A stretch of DNA of 64,000 nt from the NCBI RefSeq assembly GCF_047219225.1, contig NZ_CP178208.1, positions 1,426,001-1,490,000 of the forward strand, in the 5' to 3' direction. Below are positions 35,549 through 44,188 of the stretch, piece after piece; the stretch's first letter is position 1, and the number at the start of each line of letters is the position of its first letter. This DNA is from IMCC45349 sp047219225 (GTDB lineage: Bacteria; Bacteroidota; Bacteroidia; Flavobacteriales; Flavobacteriaceae). The notes under the pieces are model-generated. The model saw only the letters and a list, made by a program, of their open reading frames with translations. It made no database searches and was not told where the DNA came from. A program made the translations under genes and the position numbers.

Positions 35549-36244
35549 ATGATATCAGTACATAATTTAACAAAATCATATAAAGAAGTTCAAGTTTTAA
35601 ACATTGAAAATTTAGAAATTCCTAAAGGCCAAAGCTTTGGGTTAGTAGGAAACAATGGTGCTGGAAAAACAACATTTTTCAGCCTATTACTAGATTTAAT
35701 TCAGCCTACTTCAGGGCATATTAGTAATAATGATGTTTTAGTTCATGAAAGCGAAGATTGGAAACCTTTTACATCATCATTTATAGATGAGAGTTTTTTA
35801 ATAGGTTATTTAACTGCAGAAGAGTATTTTTATTTTATAGGAGAGCTTCGAGGGCAGAGTAAAGCTGATGTCGATGCGCTTTTAGCCCAGTTTGAAGATT
35901 TCTTTCATGATGAAATTCTCGGCAAAAAGAAATACTTAAGAGACTTGAGTAAAGGAAATCAAAAGAAGGCTGGAATTGTAGCGTCTTTAATTGGTAATCC
36001 AGAAGTTATTATTTTAGATGAACCTTTTGCAAATCTTGACCCAACTACACAAATTAGGTTAAAGCAAATAATTAAAGACTTAGCCAATCAAAAAGGAGTT
36101 ACTGTGCTGGTTTCAAGTCACGATTTACTTCACGTAACAGATGTTTGTGAGCGTATTGTAGTTTTAGAAAAAGGTGATGTAGTTAAAGATATTGAAACTA
36201 ATGAAGCTACTTTAAAAGAACTAGAAGCACATTTCTCAAACTAA
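35549..36244 (+). CDS. ABC transporter ATP-binding protein
   Basis: A 231-residue nucleotide-binding subunit with Walker A GNNGAGKTT near residue 36, signature LSKGNQKKAG (a variant of LSGGQ), Walker B VIILDEPFANLD and the switch histidine in SSHDLLH. It resembles the ATPases of ABC-2 exporters and forms a pair with the DUF5687 permease upstream. The two probably export a lipid, peptide or other compound not identifiable here. Confidence 0.93.
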   Translation: MISVHNLTKSYKEVQVLNIENLEIPKGQSFGLVGNNGAGKTTFFSLLLDLIQPTSGHISNNDVLVHESEDWKPFTSSFIDESFLIGYLTAEEYFYFIGELRGQSKADVDALLAQFEDFFHDEILGKKKYLRDLSKGNQKKAGIVASLIGNPEVIILDEPFANLDPTTQIRLKQIIKDLANQKGVTVLVSSHDLLHVTDVCERIVVLEKGDVVKDIETNEATLKELEAHFSN

Positions 36245-36307
36245 GGCTTTGGTTAAAAGTCGATTATTTTATTAGTTATATAGAAAAAGATGATTATTTT
36301 TACGTTT

Positions 36308-36325
36308 CTGCATAATAATATGCAG
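36308..36325 (+). promoter_or_regulatory. Inverted repeat before sprE/porW
   Basis: CTGCATA (36308-36314), 4 bases, TATGCAG (36319-36325): a perfect 7-bp dyad in the 117-base gap before sprE. It lacks a T-run, so it is more likely an operator or a leader stem-loop than a terminator. Confidence 0.4.
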
Positions 36326-36361
36326 TGCCTTTAGTTATACAATTACTAAAAGAAACCAACG

Positions 36362-38902
36362 TTGAAAACATCTTTTACATATAAAACCCTACTTGTGTTA
36401 TCTGCAATTGCTATTGTTGGATGTTCAAGAAAAAAAGACAAGTTCATTAATAGAGCGTGGCATTCAGTAGGAACAGAGTTCAATATTCTATATAACGGTA
36501 ATCTTGCTTTAGAAAACGGAAGAGAAAGTTTAAATAGTAGTTATTTTGATAATTACTGGGAAATTCTTCCAATAGAGCGTATGCAAGTTACCGAAGATGT
36601 GTTTTTACCAGGAGACTCTAAAAACCAAGATTTTGAACGTGCCGAAGAAAAAGCTGTTAAAGCCATTCAAAAGCACTCAATGAATATTCAAGGAAAAGAA
36701 AAGAACCCTCAAATTGATGAAGCATACATTCTTTTAGGGCAAGCACGTTATTTTGATCAACGTTTCATTCCTGCCCAAGAGGCTTTTAACCATATACTTT
36801 CTAGATATCCAACAAGCGATAAAATTAACTTAGCTAAAATTTGGAGAGAAAAAACGAATCTTAGATTAGAGAACGATGAGTTAGCAATTACTAACCTAAA
36901 ACGTCTTTTAAAACAAGAGAATATTGAAAAGCAAGATTTAGCTGATGCTACTTCAACACTTGCTCAAGCCTATATAAATACAAAATCTTTAGACAGCGCA
37001 ATAACGCAATTAGAAATTGCTGCAAATGCTACAAAAAGTAATGATGAGCGAGGTAGGTACTTATTTATTCAGGGGCAGTTATATAATCAGTTAGGTAAAA
37101 AGGACAGTGCAAACTTAGCTTTTGATAGAATTATTGAGCTAAATAGAAAAACACCAAGAATCTATATGATTAGTGCTCATATAGAAAAGGCTAAGAATTT
37201 TGACTACGAGAATGGTAATAAACTAGAGTTCTTAGAACTATTGACTGAATTAGAAGAAAATAGAGAAAATAGACCTTATCTGGATAAAATATATCATCAA
37301 ATAGCTGAGTACCATTTAACAAATGGTTCGGATACTATTGCTGTTGATTATTACAATAAGTCATTAAGAACAAACTCTCAAGACAAATATTTAAGAGCCA
37401 TGAATTATCAAACCTTAGGAAACTTAAGTTTTGATAATGCTTTATATAAAGAAGCAGGTTCTTATTATGATAGTACAATGCTAAACTTAGAGAGAAACAC
37501 TAAGTTATTTAGAGAGATTAGACGTAAAAGAGAGAATCTAGATGATGTAATCTATTACGAAGATATTGCTCAAAAAAATGATAGTATTCTTAGTCTAGTA
37601 AATATGTCTGATGCTGATAGATTAGTATATTTTAAAGACTATACAGATAAACTTAAGCTAAAAGCCGAAGAAGAAAAAGAAAAAGCAGAGTTAGCAAGTC
37701 GTAATAGTGGCTTAATTAATAATAGTAAAAATTCAGGCAGAAGCATTGGAATAAAAGATAAAGAAGACGGAGCTTTCTATTTTTATAATCCTGTAACAGT
37801 TGCTTTTGGTAAAAACGAGTTTATTAAAACTTGGGGAGAACGTCAGTTGGTAGATAACTGGAGGTGGTCAGACAAAACAACAACAAATATATCTAACGAA
37901 GAAACAGACTCAGATTTAGCTTCAGCAACCGAAGATGAATTGTTTGATCCTCAATTTTATATAGATAGAATTCCAACACGTGAAACTGCTATAGATACAT
38001 TGAAAAAAGATCGCAATTTTGCATATTACCAACTAGGTTTAATCTATAAAGATAAGTTCAAAGAATATACGCTTGCAAAGGATAAACTAAAAACACTTTT
38101 AGAAAGTAATCCAGAAGAACGCTTAATTTTACCTTCAAAATACAACCTATATAAAATATATAACTTATTAGGTTTACCTGGAGAAGCAGAAATAATGAAG
38201 AATAATATTATTTCAAACCATCCAGATTCAAGATACGCTGCAATTCTATTAAATCCAGAATCAGCTTTAGCAGCAGATGAAAACAGTCCAGAATTTATAT
38301 ATAATGCTTTATATAAAAAGTTTGAAAACGAAGAATATCAATTAGTGATTGAGCAGAGCGATAAGCATATCATTACATTTGATGGTGAAGATATAGTGCC
38401 TAAATTCGAGTTTTTAAAGGCAGTTTCTAAAGCAAGACTTTATGGTTATGAGAGTTATAAAGAAGCCGTTAACTTTATAGCATTAAATTATCCTAACAGT
38501 CCAGAAGGGAAAAAAGCTGAAGAGATGATGCAAAACGTAATGCCAATGTTGGCAAATAAAGATTTTGTAGATGATACAGCTGAAAAGAATTTTAAAGTAA
38601 TTTATCAGTTTGACGTTGAAACTCCTGAAGAAGAAATTAACGAGTTTAAAAAAGCTCTTGACGAAGCTGTAAAAGAAGTAACTTATTTTAACCTATATAC
38701 ATCCAAAGATTTTTACGATGGAAAAAAACTATTTATAGTTGTACATGGTTTAAAGAGTGTAGAAGGAGCTTTAGGGTTTGCCGAAATATTAGAAGAAAAT
38801 GAACAAACAATAAGTAAAGAGTATTTTGGTATTTCTTCTAAAAATTACCAAACAATACAAATACATAAAAATCTAGACGAGTATTTAAAATCCCAACAAT
38901 AA
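36362..38902 (+). CDS. sprE: Type IX secretion system lipoprotein SprE/PorW (TPR)
   Basis: An 846-residue lipoprotein with signal and lipobox IVGC (C21), then SRKKDKFINRAWHSVGTEFN, the characteristic start of SprE/PorW. Tetratricopeptide-like repeats cover much of about 100-400 and 560-720. SprE (Flavobacterium johnsoniae) and PorW (Porphyromonas gingivalis) are outer-membrane-associated parts of the type IX secretion system, needed for secretion of adhesins and, in gliding species, for motility. The start is TTG 36362, just before the signal sequence. The bactofilin gene follows after 19 bases; this order with the atp genes is common in flavobacteria. Confidence 0.9.
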   Translation: MKTSFTYKTLLVLSAIAIVGCSRKKDKFINRAWHSVGTEFNILYNGNLALENGRESLNSSYFDNYWEILPIERMQVTEDVFLPGDSKNQDFERAEEKAVKAIQKHSMNIQGKEKNPQIDEAYILLGQARYFDQRFIPAQEAFNHILSRYPTSDKINLAKIWREKTNLRLENDELAITNLKRLLKQENIEKQDLADATSTLAQAYINTKSLDSAITQLEIAANATKSNDERGRYLFIQGQLYNQLGKKDSANLAFDRIIELNRKTPRIYMISAHIEKAKNFDYENGNKLEFLELLTELEENRENRPYLDKIYHQIAEYHLTNGSDTIAVDYYNKSLRTNSQDKYLRAMNYQTLGNLSFDNALYKEAGSYYDSTMLNLERNTKLFREIRRKRENLDDVIYYEDIAQKNDSILSLVNMSDADRLVYFKDYTDKLKLKAEEEKEKAELASRNSGLINNSKNSGRSIGIKDKEDGAFYFYNPVTVAFGKNEFIKTWGERQLVDNWRWSDKTTTNISNEETDSDLASATEDELFDPQFYIDRIPTRETAIDTLKKDRNFAYYQLGLIYKDKFKEYTLAKDKLKTLLESNPEERLILPSKYNLYKIYNLLGLPGEAEIMKNNIISNHPDSRYAAILLNPESALAADENSPEFIYNALYKKFENEEYQLVIEQSDKHIITFDGEDIVPKFEFLKAVSKARLYGYESYKEAVNFIALNYPNSPEGKKAEEMMQNVMPMLANKDFVDDTAEKNFKVIYQFDVETPEEEINEFKKALDEAVKEVTYFNLYTSKDFYDGKKLFIVVHGLKSVEGALGFAEILEENEQTISKEYFGISSKNYQTIQIHKNLDEYLKSQQ

Positions 38903-38921
38903 TTAATAGCAAATTAGTAGC

Positions 38922-39338
38922 ATGTTTTCAGATAATAAAAAAGGAAAAATGACTGTAAATACAACATCACAACAAAACACAATAGCTCACGGAACAACTA
39001 TCGTTGGAGACATTGTAAGCGAAGGAGGTTTTAGAATTGACGGAATTGTTCAAGGTACTATAAAAACACCAGGAAAAGTTGTGGTTGGGAAATCAGGAGC
39101 TATTAATGGAACTTTAGAAGGAGCCAATGCAGATTTTGAAGGAAAGTTTTCAGGGAAATTAAAACTATCGGGAACACTTTCTTTACGATCATCTGCCCAT
39201 GTTGAAGGCGAAGTACAAGTTGGGAAACTAGCAGTTGAACCAGGAGCTACTTTTAATGCGGTTTGTAGTATGAGAGGTGCGATTAAAGAATTAAGTAATG
39301 GCAACCAACAAGCAAAATCAGAAGAAAAATCTGCTTAA
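38922..39338 (+). CDS. Bactofilin (polymer-forming cytoskeletal protein)
   Basis: A 138-residue protein with the bactofilin beta-helix core at about 20-110: IAHGTTIVGDIVSEGGFRIDG, then repeating G-x-V/I units such as GKVVVGKSGAINGTLEG. Bactofilins polymerise without nucleotides into filaments at the inner membrane that organise envelope synthesis. Both short disordered ends (MFSDNKKGKMT and NGNQQAKSEEKSA) are typical. Its last 41 bases overlap the atpZ gene in another frame. Confidence 0.93.
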   Translation: MFSDNKKGKMTVNTTSQQNTIAHGTTIVGDIVSEGGFRIDGIVQGTIKTPGKVVVGKSGAINGTLEGANADFEGKFSGKLKLSGTLSLRSSAHVEGEVQVGKLAVEPGATFNAVCSMRGAIKELSNGNQQAKSEEKSA

Positions 39339-39522
39339 TAAAGGAGCGCGCTTTACTGGAGCTGGTTTACAAATGGGACTTACCATTTATCTTTTCAATT
39401 GGTTTGGCGCATGGTTAGATAATAAATTTCAAAAGGACTTTTTAGAGACAACATTAACATTGTTTGCAATTTTTGCTTCAATGTATTTAATAATTGTTCA
39501 AGTCAAAAAATTAAGTAAATAA
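39298..39522 (+). CDS. atpZ: AtpZ/AtpI family protein (ATP synthase assembly)
   Basis: A 74-residue protein with two membrane helices (about 20-38 and 48-66) and the glycine-rich GARFTGAGLQMGLTIYLFNW, matching AtpZ/AtpI, which helps c-ring assembly or ion supply of F-type ATP synthase. The only sensible start, ATG 39298, lies 41 bases inside the bactofilin gene. It precedes the atp structural genes. Confidence 0.85.
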   Translation: MATNKQNQKKNLLNKGARFTGAGLQMGLTIYLFNWFGAWLDNKFQKDFLETTLTLFAIFASMYLIIVQVKKLSK

Positions 39523-39524
39523 TA

Positions 39525-39911
39525 ATGTCTAAAAGAATTATCATTCAGATTGTCACTTTTGGTGTGCTATTTTTTGTTGGACTTCATTTACACGAATATA
39601 TTAATAAGAATAATGGAGTTTCTTTAATTTTTTCATTACACAATGTATATTTATTTCATGCAATTTTTTCGTTAATTGTTTGTGTTGTTTTTGGTGTTTT
39701 ATCTTATAAAGAAAAGGTGTTTCAGCAATTAGGATTTATTTATCTAGGTGTTTTAATTTTTAAAATAGTTGTATTTTCCATAGTGTTTTATAAACCAGTA
39801 CTTTCGGTTGAAAATTTATCAAAAACTGATAGTGCTGCACTTCTTGTTTCTTTGGCAATTTTTTTAATTGCTGAGGTTTATTTCGTTGCGAAAATTTTGA
39901 ACAAAAAATAA
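39525..39911 (+). CDS. DUF6168 family membrane protein
   Basis: A 128-residue protein with four hydrophobic helices (about 6-23, 42-62, 70-90, 104-124). It sits where many bacteria have AtpI or other ATP synthase accessory membrane proteins, between atpZ and atpB, and I recognise it as DUF6168. A role in ATP synthase assembly is an inference from position only. It starts 2 bases after the atpZ stop. Confidence 0.7.
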   Translation: MSKRIIIQIVTFGVLFFVGLHLHEYINKNNGVSLIFSLHNVYLFHAIFSLIVCVVFGVLSYKEKVFQQLGFIYLGVLIFKIVVFSIVFYKPVLSVENLSKTDSAALLVSLAIFLIAEVYFVAKILNKK

Positions 39912-39925
39912 ACGCTAAAAAATAA

Positions 39926-39955
39926 TTTGTATTCACAATTAATTATGTACTTTTG
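39926..39955 (+). promoter_or_regulatory. Promoter of the atpBEFHAG genes
   Basis: TTTG (39926-39929), 18 bases, TACTTTTG (39948-39955), ending 28 bases before the atpB ATG at 39984: a close match to the Bacteroidota TTTG/TAnnTTTG promoter, so the structural atp genes can be transcribed apart from sprE, bactofilin and atpZ. Confidence 0.7.
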
Positions 39956-39983
39956 CGCAGAATTTAGAAAGCGTAATTTTACA

Positions 39984-41117
39984 ATGAAGATTACATACAA
40001 ATCTATCAAAATCCTTGCTCTAATTGTAGGAGCACTTTTTTCTGTTAATTCTTATGCCTTAGAAACGGCAGAGAAGCAGAACAATCAAAACGATGGAGGT
40101 CAAGTTGACACCAAAGAAGAAGTTGAAGCTTATATTCTTCATCACCTTAAAGACTCGCATGATTTTCACTTGTTTTCATACACCAATGATGCAGGCGAAA
40201 GAAAGCATATTGGTATGCCATTGCCAGTGATCTTATGGTCAAGTGATGGGTTAGTTACTTTTATGTCTTCAGAATTTCATCACAATGACGATGGACATGT
40301 TATTGTTGAAAAAAACGGGTTGAAGTTCACTAAGATTCACAGTAAGATTTATGAGTTAGAGGCTGGAGCTACAGCTGTGACTTTTGATGCAGATCACCAT
40401 GCGACTAATGCACACAAAGTTTTAGATTTATCTATTACTAAAAGTGTTGTGGGTGTATTGTTAATTGGACTATTAATGTTATTGTGGTTTTCATCTTTAG
40501 CAAGACAATATAAAAGTAAAAAAGTACCGACAGGATTTGGTCGTGTGTTAGAACCTCTAGTGTTATATGTTAGAGACGAAATAGCAAGACCAAATATTGG
40601 AGAGAAACATTATAGAAGATTTTCAGGATATTTATTAACTGTGTTCTTCTTTATATGGATATTAAACCTTTTAGGTTTAACACCATTAGGGTTTAATGTT
40701 ACAGGGCAATTAGCTGTAACAGCATGTTTAGCGATATTCACTTTAATCATTTATTCTGTTAGTGGAAATAAAGATTATTGGATGCACATTTTCTGGATGC
40801 CAGGTGTACCTGTTTTAATTCGTCCAGTATTAGCAATAATTGAATTAGCAGGAGCATTATTGATTAAGCCGTTTTCATTATTAGTACGTTTGTTTGCAAA
40901 CATATCTGCAGGACATATTGTAGTAATGAGCTTAATCGCAATTATGTTTACATTAAAAGATAGTTTAGGAGTTGCAGGAGCAACAGGATTATCTTTAGTG
41001 TTATCATTTTTTATCACGTTAATTGAGGTGTTAGTAGCATTTCTACAAGCTTATATCTTTACTATGCTTTCAGCATTATTTATTGGTATGGCTGTAGCTG
41101 AGCACGATCACCATTAA
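39984..41117 (+). CDS. atpB: ATP synthase F0 subunit a
   Basis: A 377-residue subunit a with a Bacteroidota-type N-terminal extension: signal-like peptide ending near SYALET, then a soluble His-rich part to about residue 150. The membrane part has five to six helices; LLVRLFANISAGHIV carries the conserved arginine facing the c-ring, and the last helices are VEVLVAFLQAYIFTMLSALFIG-like. Subunit a forms the proton half-channels. I use ATG 39984 because earlier codons would overlap the promoter elements. Confidence 0.95.
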   Translation: MKITYKSIKILALIVGALFSVNSYALETAEKQNNQNDGGQVDTKEEVEAYILHHLKDSHDFHLFSYTNDAGERKHIGMPLPVILWSSDGLVTFMSSEFHHNDDGHVIVEKNGLKFTKIHSKIYELEAGATAVTFDADHHATNAHKVLDLSITKSVVGVLLIGLLMLLWFSSLARQYKSKKVPTGFGRVLEPLVLYVRDEIARPNIGEKHYRRFSGYLLTVFFFIWILNLLGLTPLGFNVTGQLAVTACLAIFTLIIYSVSGNKDYWMHIFWMPGVPVLIRPVLAIIELAGALLIKPFSLLVRLFANISAGHIVVMSLIAIMFTLKDSLGVAGATGLSLVLSFFITLIEVLVAFLQAYIFTMLSALFIGMAVAEHDHH

Positions 41118-41153
41118 TATAAAAAGTTTGTTTAATTTTTAAATTTAATTGTA

Positions 41154-41348
41154 ATGACAATTCCAAATTTAGTAGGTGCTGGTTTAATCGTAATTGGAGC
41201 TGGTATTGGTTTAGGTAAAATTGGTGGAAGCGCAATGGAAGGTATTGCTCGTCAACCAGAAGCAACTAACAAGATCCAAACTGCAATGATTATTATCGCT
41301 GCACTTTTAGAAGGTTTAGCATTCGGTGCATTATTCTTAGGAAAATAA
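41154..41348 (+). CDS. atpE: ATP synthase F0 subunit c
   Basis: A 64-residue hairpin of two membrane helices joined by the polar loop ARQPE (residues 32-36). The ion-binding carboxylate is E53 in ALLEGLAFG; it lacks the following Ser/Thr and the loop-side Gln typical of sodium-type rings, so this looks proton-coupled. A stem-loop follows the gene at 41369-41400. Confidence 0.96.
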   Translation: MTIPNLVGAGLIVIGAGIGLGKIGGSAMEGIARQPEATNKIQTAMIIIAALLEGLAFGALFLGK

Positions 41349-41368
41349 TCTGAATCAAAAACAAAAAG

Positions 41369-41404
41369 CATGCTCCTGTAACGGTTGGTTACAGGACATG
41401 TTTT
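41369..41404 (+). promoter_or_regulatory. Intercistronic stem-loop between atpE and atpF
   Basis: CATG (41369-41372) and CCTGTAAC (41375-41382) pair with GTTACAGG (41388-41395) and CATG (41397-41400), loop of 5, followed by only four T. It could be a weak terminator or attenuator, or protect the 3' end of an atpE message and so raise the yield of the c subunit, which is needed in many copies. Confidence 0.55.
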
Positions 41405-41445
41405 AAAATTAAACAATAACAAGAAAATTTAATTAGTTACATAGA

Positions 41446-41946
41446 ATGGAAACATTATTAAACGATTTTTCACCAGGATTATTCATAGTTCAAACAATAT
41501 TATTGTTAGGACTTATCTTTTTAATGGTGAAGTTTGCATGGAAACCAATCCTTAATTCTTTAAATGAAAGAGAAGAAGGTATTCAAGGAGCTTTAGATGC
41601 TGCTGAAAACGCAAAAAAAGAAATGGCTAACCTGCAAGCTGATAACGAAAAGTTATTAAAAGAAGCAAGAGCAGAAAGAGAAACAATGCTTAAAGAAGCA
41701 CGTGATATCAAAAATAAAATGATTGAAGACGCTAAAGAAGAGGCGAAAAACGAAGCTTCTAAATTAGTAGCTGCTGCACAAGCATCAATTGAAACAGAAA
41801 AGAAAGCTGCTATAGCTGAGTTAAAATCTCAAGTAGCAACACTATCTATAGATATCGCAGAAAAAGTTGTACGTGAAGAATTATCTAACAAAGAGAAGCA
41901 AACTAAATTAGTTGAGTCTATGTTAGGTGAAGCAACACTAAACTAA
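41446..41946 (+). CDS. atpF: ATP synthase F0 subunit b
   Basis: A 166-residue peripheral-stalk protein: one N-terminal membrane helix (about 12-30, LFIVQTILLLGLIFLMVKF), WKPILNSLNEREEGI right after it, and a long charged coiled coil to the end. It links the membrane part to F1 through the delta subunit, whose gene follows after 7 bases. Confidence 0.96.
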   Translation: METLLNDFSPGLFIVQTILLLGLIFLMVKFAWKPILNSLNEREEGIQGALDAAENAKKEMANLQADNEKLLKEARAERETMLKEARDIKNKMIEDAKEEAKNEASKLVAAAQASIETEKKAAIAELKSQVATLSIDIAEKVVREELSNKEKQTKLVESMLGEATLN

Positions 41947-41953
41947 TTTTATA

Positions 41954-42490
41954 ATGGCAGGAACAAGAGCAGCAATACGTTACGCAAAAGCAGTACTTAG
42001 CTTAGCAGCAGATCAAAAAGCAGCAGATGCTGTAAATAATGATATGATGTTAATTGCTAATACTGTTGAACAAAGTGAAGAATTAAGCCAAATGCTTAAA
42101 AGCTCTGTTATTAAGTCTGAAGATAAAAAACAAGTTTTAGGAAAATTATTCCCTAATCTTAACACAATTAGTTCTGGTTTGTTTGATGTATTAGTAACAA
42201 ACAAAAGAATTGATATTCTTGGAGATATAGCTTCAAAATACAGTGTTTTATTTGATGAATTAAACGGAAAAGAAACAGCAACTGTAACTACTGCAGTACC
42301 TATGACTTCAGATTTAGAGTTAAAGGTATTAGCTAAAGTTAAAGAACTTACTAGTAAAACAGTTGTGTTAGAAAATGTAGTAGATAAAGACATTATAGGT
42401 GGCTTTATACTACGTGTAGGAGATAAGCAGTATAACGCAAGTATCTCTGATAAATTAAATAAGTTAAAAAGAGAATTTACATTAAATTAA
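41954..42490 (+). CDS. atpH: ATP synthase F1 subunit delta
   Basis: A 178-residue OSCP/delta subunit with the N-terminal six-helix bundle (RAAIRYAKAVLSLA) and the conserved C-terminal DKDIIGGFILRVGDKQYNAS. It joins the b stalk to the top of F1. It lies 7 bases after atpF and 33 before atpA. Confidence 0.95.
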   Translation: MAGTRAAIRYAKAVLSLAADQKAADAVNNDMMLIANTVEQSEELSQMLKSSVIKSEDKKQVLGKLFPNLNTISSGLFDVLVTNKRIDILGDIASKYSVLFDELNGKETATVTTAVPMTSDLELKVLAKVKELTSKTVVLENVVDKDIIGGFILRVGDKQYNASISDKLNKLKREFTLN

Positions 42491-42523
42491 GATATCTATA
42501 TATCTATATCTAAATAAATAAAG

Positions 42524-44101
42524 ATGGCAGAAGTAAAACCAGCTGAAGTATCAGCAATCTTAAAACAACAACTTTCAGGTTTTGAAGCTAGTGCTTCATT
42601 AGATGAAGTAGGAACAGTATTAACTGTTGGTGATGGTATTGCACGTGTATACGGATTATCTAACGCACAATATGGTGAGTTAGTTGAATTTGAAAATGGG
42701 TTAGAAGGAATCGTTCTTAACCTTGAAGAAGACAATGTGGGTGTTGTATTATTAGGGCCTTCAAAAGAAATTAAAGAAGGTGCAACTGTAAAACGTACTG
42801 AGCGTATCGCTTCTATTAAAGTAGGAGAAGAAATGGTTGGACGTGTTGTTGATACACTTGGTAATCCAATTGATGGTAAAGGACCAATAGGAGGAGATTT
42901 ATACGAAATGCCTCTTGAGCGTAAAGCACCTGGAGTAATTTTCCGTCAACCAGTAGATGAGCCAATGCAAACAGGAATTAAGTCTATTGACGCGATGATT
43001 CCAGTTGGTAGAGGTCAACGTGAGTTGGTAATTGGAGATAGACAAACAGGTAAAACTACAGTTTGTATAGATACAATCTTAAATCAAAAAGAATTTTACG
43101 ATGCAGGTGAGCCTGTATTCTGTGTATATGTAGCAGTTGGTCAAAAGGCTTCTACAGTAGCTAACATTGCTAAAACTCTTGAGGAAAAAGGAGCTTTAGC
43201 ATATACAGTAATCGTAGCTGCAAACGCATCAGATCCTGCACCAATGCAAGTATATGCTCCTTTCGCAGGTGCTGCAATTGGTGAGTACTTTAGAGATACT
43301 GGTCGTCCAGCTTTAATTGTTTATGATGATTTATCTAAACAAGCAGTTGCTTACCGTGAGGTATCATTATTATTACGTCGTCCACCAGGACGTGAGGCGT
43401 ATCCAGGAGACGTTTTCTACTTACACTCTCGTTTATTAGAGCGTGCTGCAAAAGTTATTGCTGACGATGAGATTGCTAAGAACATGAACGACCTTCCTGA
43501 GTCTTTAAAGCCAATCGTAAAAGGTGGAGGTTCTTTAACAGCTTTACCAATTATTGAAACACAAGCTGGTGATGTATCTGCATATATTCCAACAAACGTA
43601 ATTTCGATTACTGATGGACAGATTTTCTTAGAATCAGATTTATTTAACTCTGGTGTACGTCCAGCGATTAACGTAGGTATTTCTGTATCACGTGTAGGAG
43701 GTTCGGCTCAGATTAAATCTATGAAGAAAGTAGCAGGTACTTTAAAATTAGATCAAGCACAGTTCCGTGAATTAGAAGCATTCGCTAAGTTTGGTTCTGA
43801 TCTTGATGCTGCAACATTAAACGTAATCGAAAAAGGTAAGCGTAATGTTGAAATTTTAAAGCAAGCTCAAAACGATCCATTTACAGTAGAAGATCAAGTT
43901 GCAATTATTTATGCTGGATCTAAAAACTTATTAAAGGACGTTCCTGTTGAAAAAGTAAAAGAATTTGAAAATGATTTTATCGAATTCTTAAACGCTAAGC
44001 ATAGAGATGTTTTAGATACTTTAAAAGCAGGTAAATTAACTGATGAGGTTACAGACACATTAACTAGCGTTTGTAAAGAATTATCAGCTAAGTATAACTA
44101 A
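42524..44101 (+). CDS. atpA: ATP synthase F1 subunit alpha
   Basis: A 525-residue alpha subunit. Walker A is GDRQTGKTT (about residue 171), with PVGRGQRELVIG before it; the alpha/beta family signature PAINVGISVSRVG (with the arginine finger region) is near residue 370. It forms the F1 hexamer with beta, whose gene is not in this window. Codon use looks that of a highly expressed gene (many CGT arginines), unlike the glycan locus. Confidence 0.97.
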   Translation: MAEVKPAEVSAILKQQLSGFEASASLDEVGTVLTVGDGIARVYGLSNAQYGELVEFENGLEGIVLNLEEDNVGVVLLGPSKEIKEGATVKRTERIASIKVGEEMVGRVVDTLGNPIDGKGPIGGDLYEMPLERKAPGVIFRQPVDEPMQTGIKSIDAMIPVGRGQRELVIGDRQTGKTTVCIDTILNQKEFYDAGEPVFCVYVAVGQKASTVANIAKTLEEKGALAYTVIVAANASDPAPMQVYAPFAGAAIGEYFRDTGRPALIVYDDLSKQAVAYREVSLLLRRPPGREAYPGDVFYLHSRLLERAAKVIADDEIAKNMNDLPESLKPIVKGGGSLTALPIIETQAGDVSAYIPTNVISITDGQIFLESDLFNSGVRPAINVGISVSRVGGSAQIKSMKKVAGTLKLDQAQFRELEAFAKFGSDLDAATLNVIEKGKRNVEILKQAQNDPFTVEDQVAIIYAGSKNLLKDVPVEKVKEFENDFIEFLNAKHRDVLDTLKAGKLTDEVTDTLTSVCKELSAKYN

Positions 44102-44105
44102 TTGT

Positions 44106-44174
44106 AATTCCTTTTTACAAAGGAGTTGATTAGTTAAGTTTAATCTAAATTTAATTCTGCTTTAATTGCAGAAT
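44106..44174 (+). promoter_or_regulatory. Two stem-loops between atpA and atpG
   Basis: First: 44106-44114 pairs with 44119-44127 (9 bp with one G-U, loop 4). Second: ATTCTGC (44154-44160) with GCAGAAT (44168-44174), loop 7. Neither has a T-run. They fill most of the 87-base gap and may affect message stability or translation of atpG. Confidence 0.5.
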
Positions 44175-44188
44175 AACAGAGAAAACAA

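Noticed and set aside
42013..42393. 126-residue minus ORF opposite atpH
   Set aside because: Fully inside atpH, Ser/Thr/Leu-rich shadow without start context or motif.
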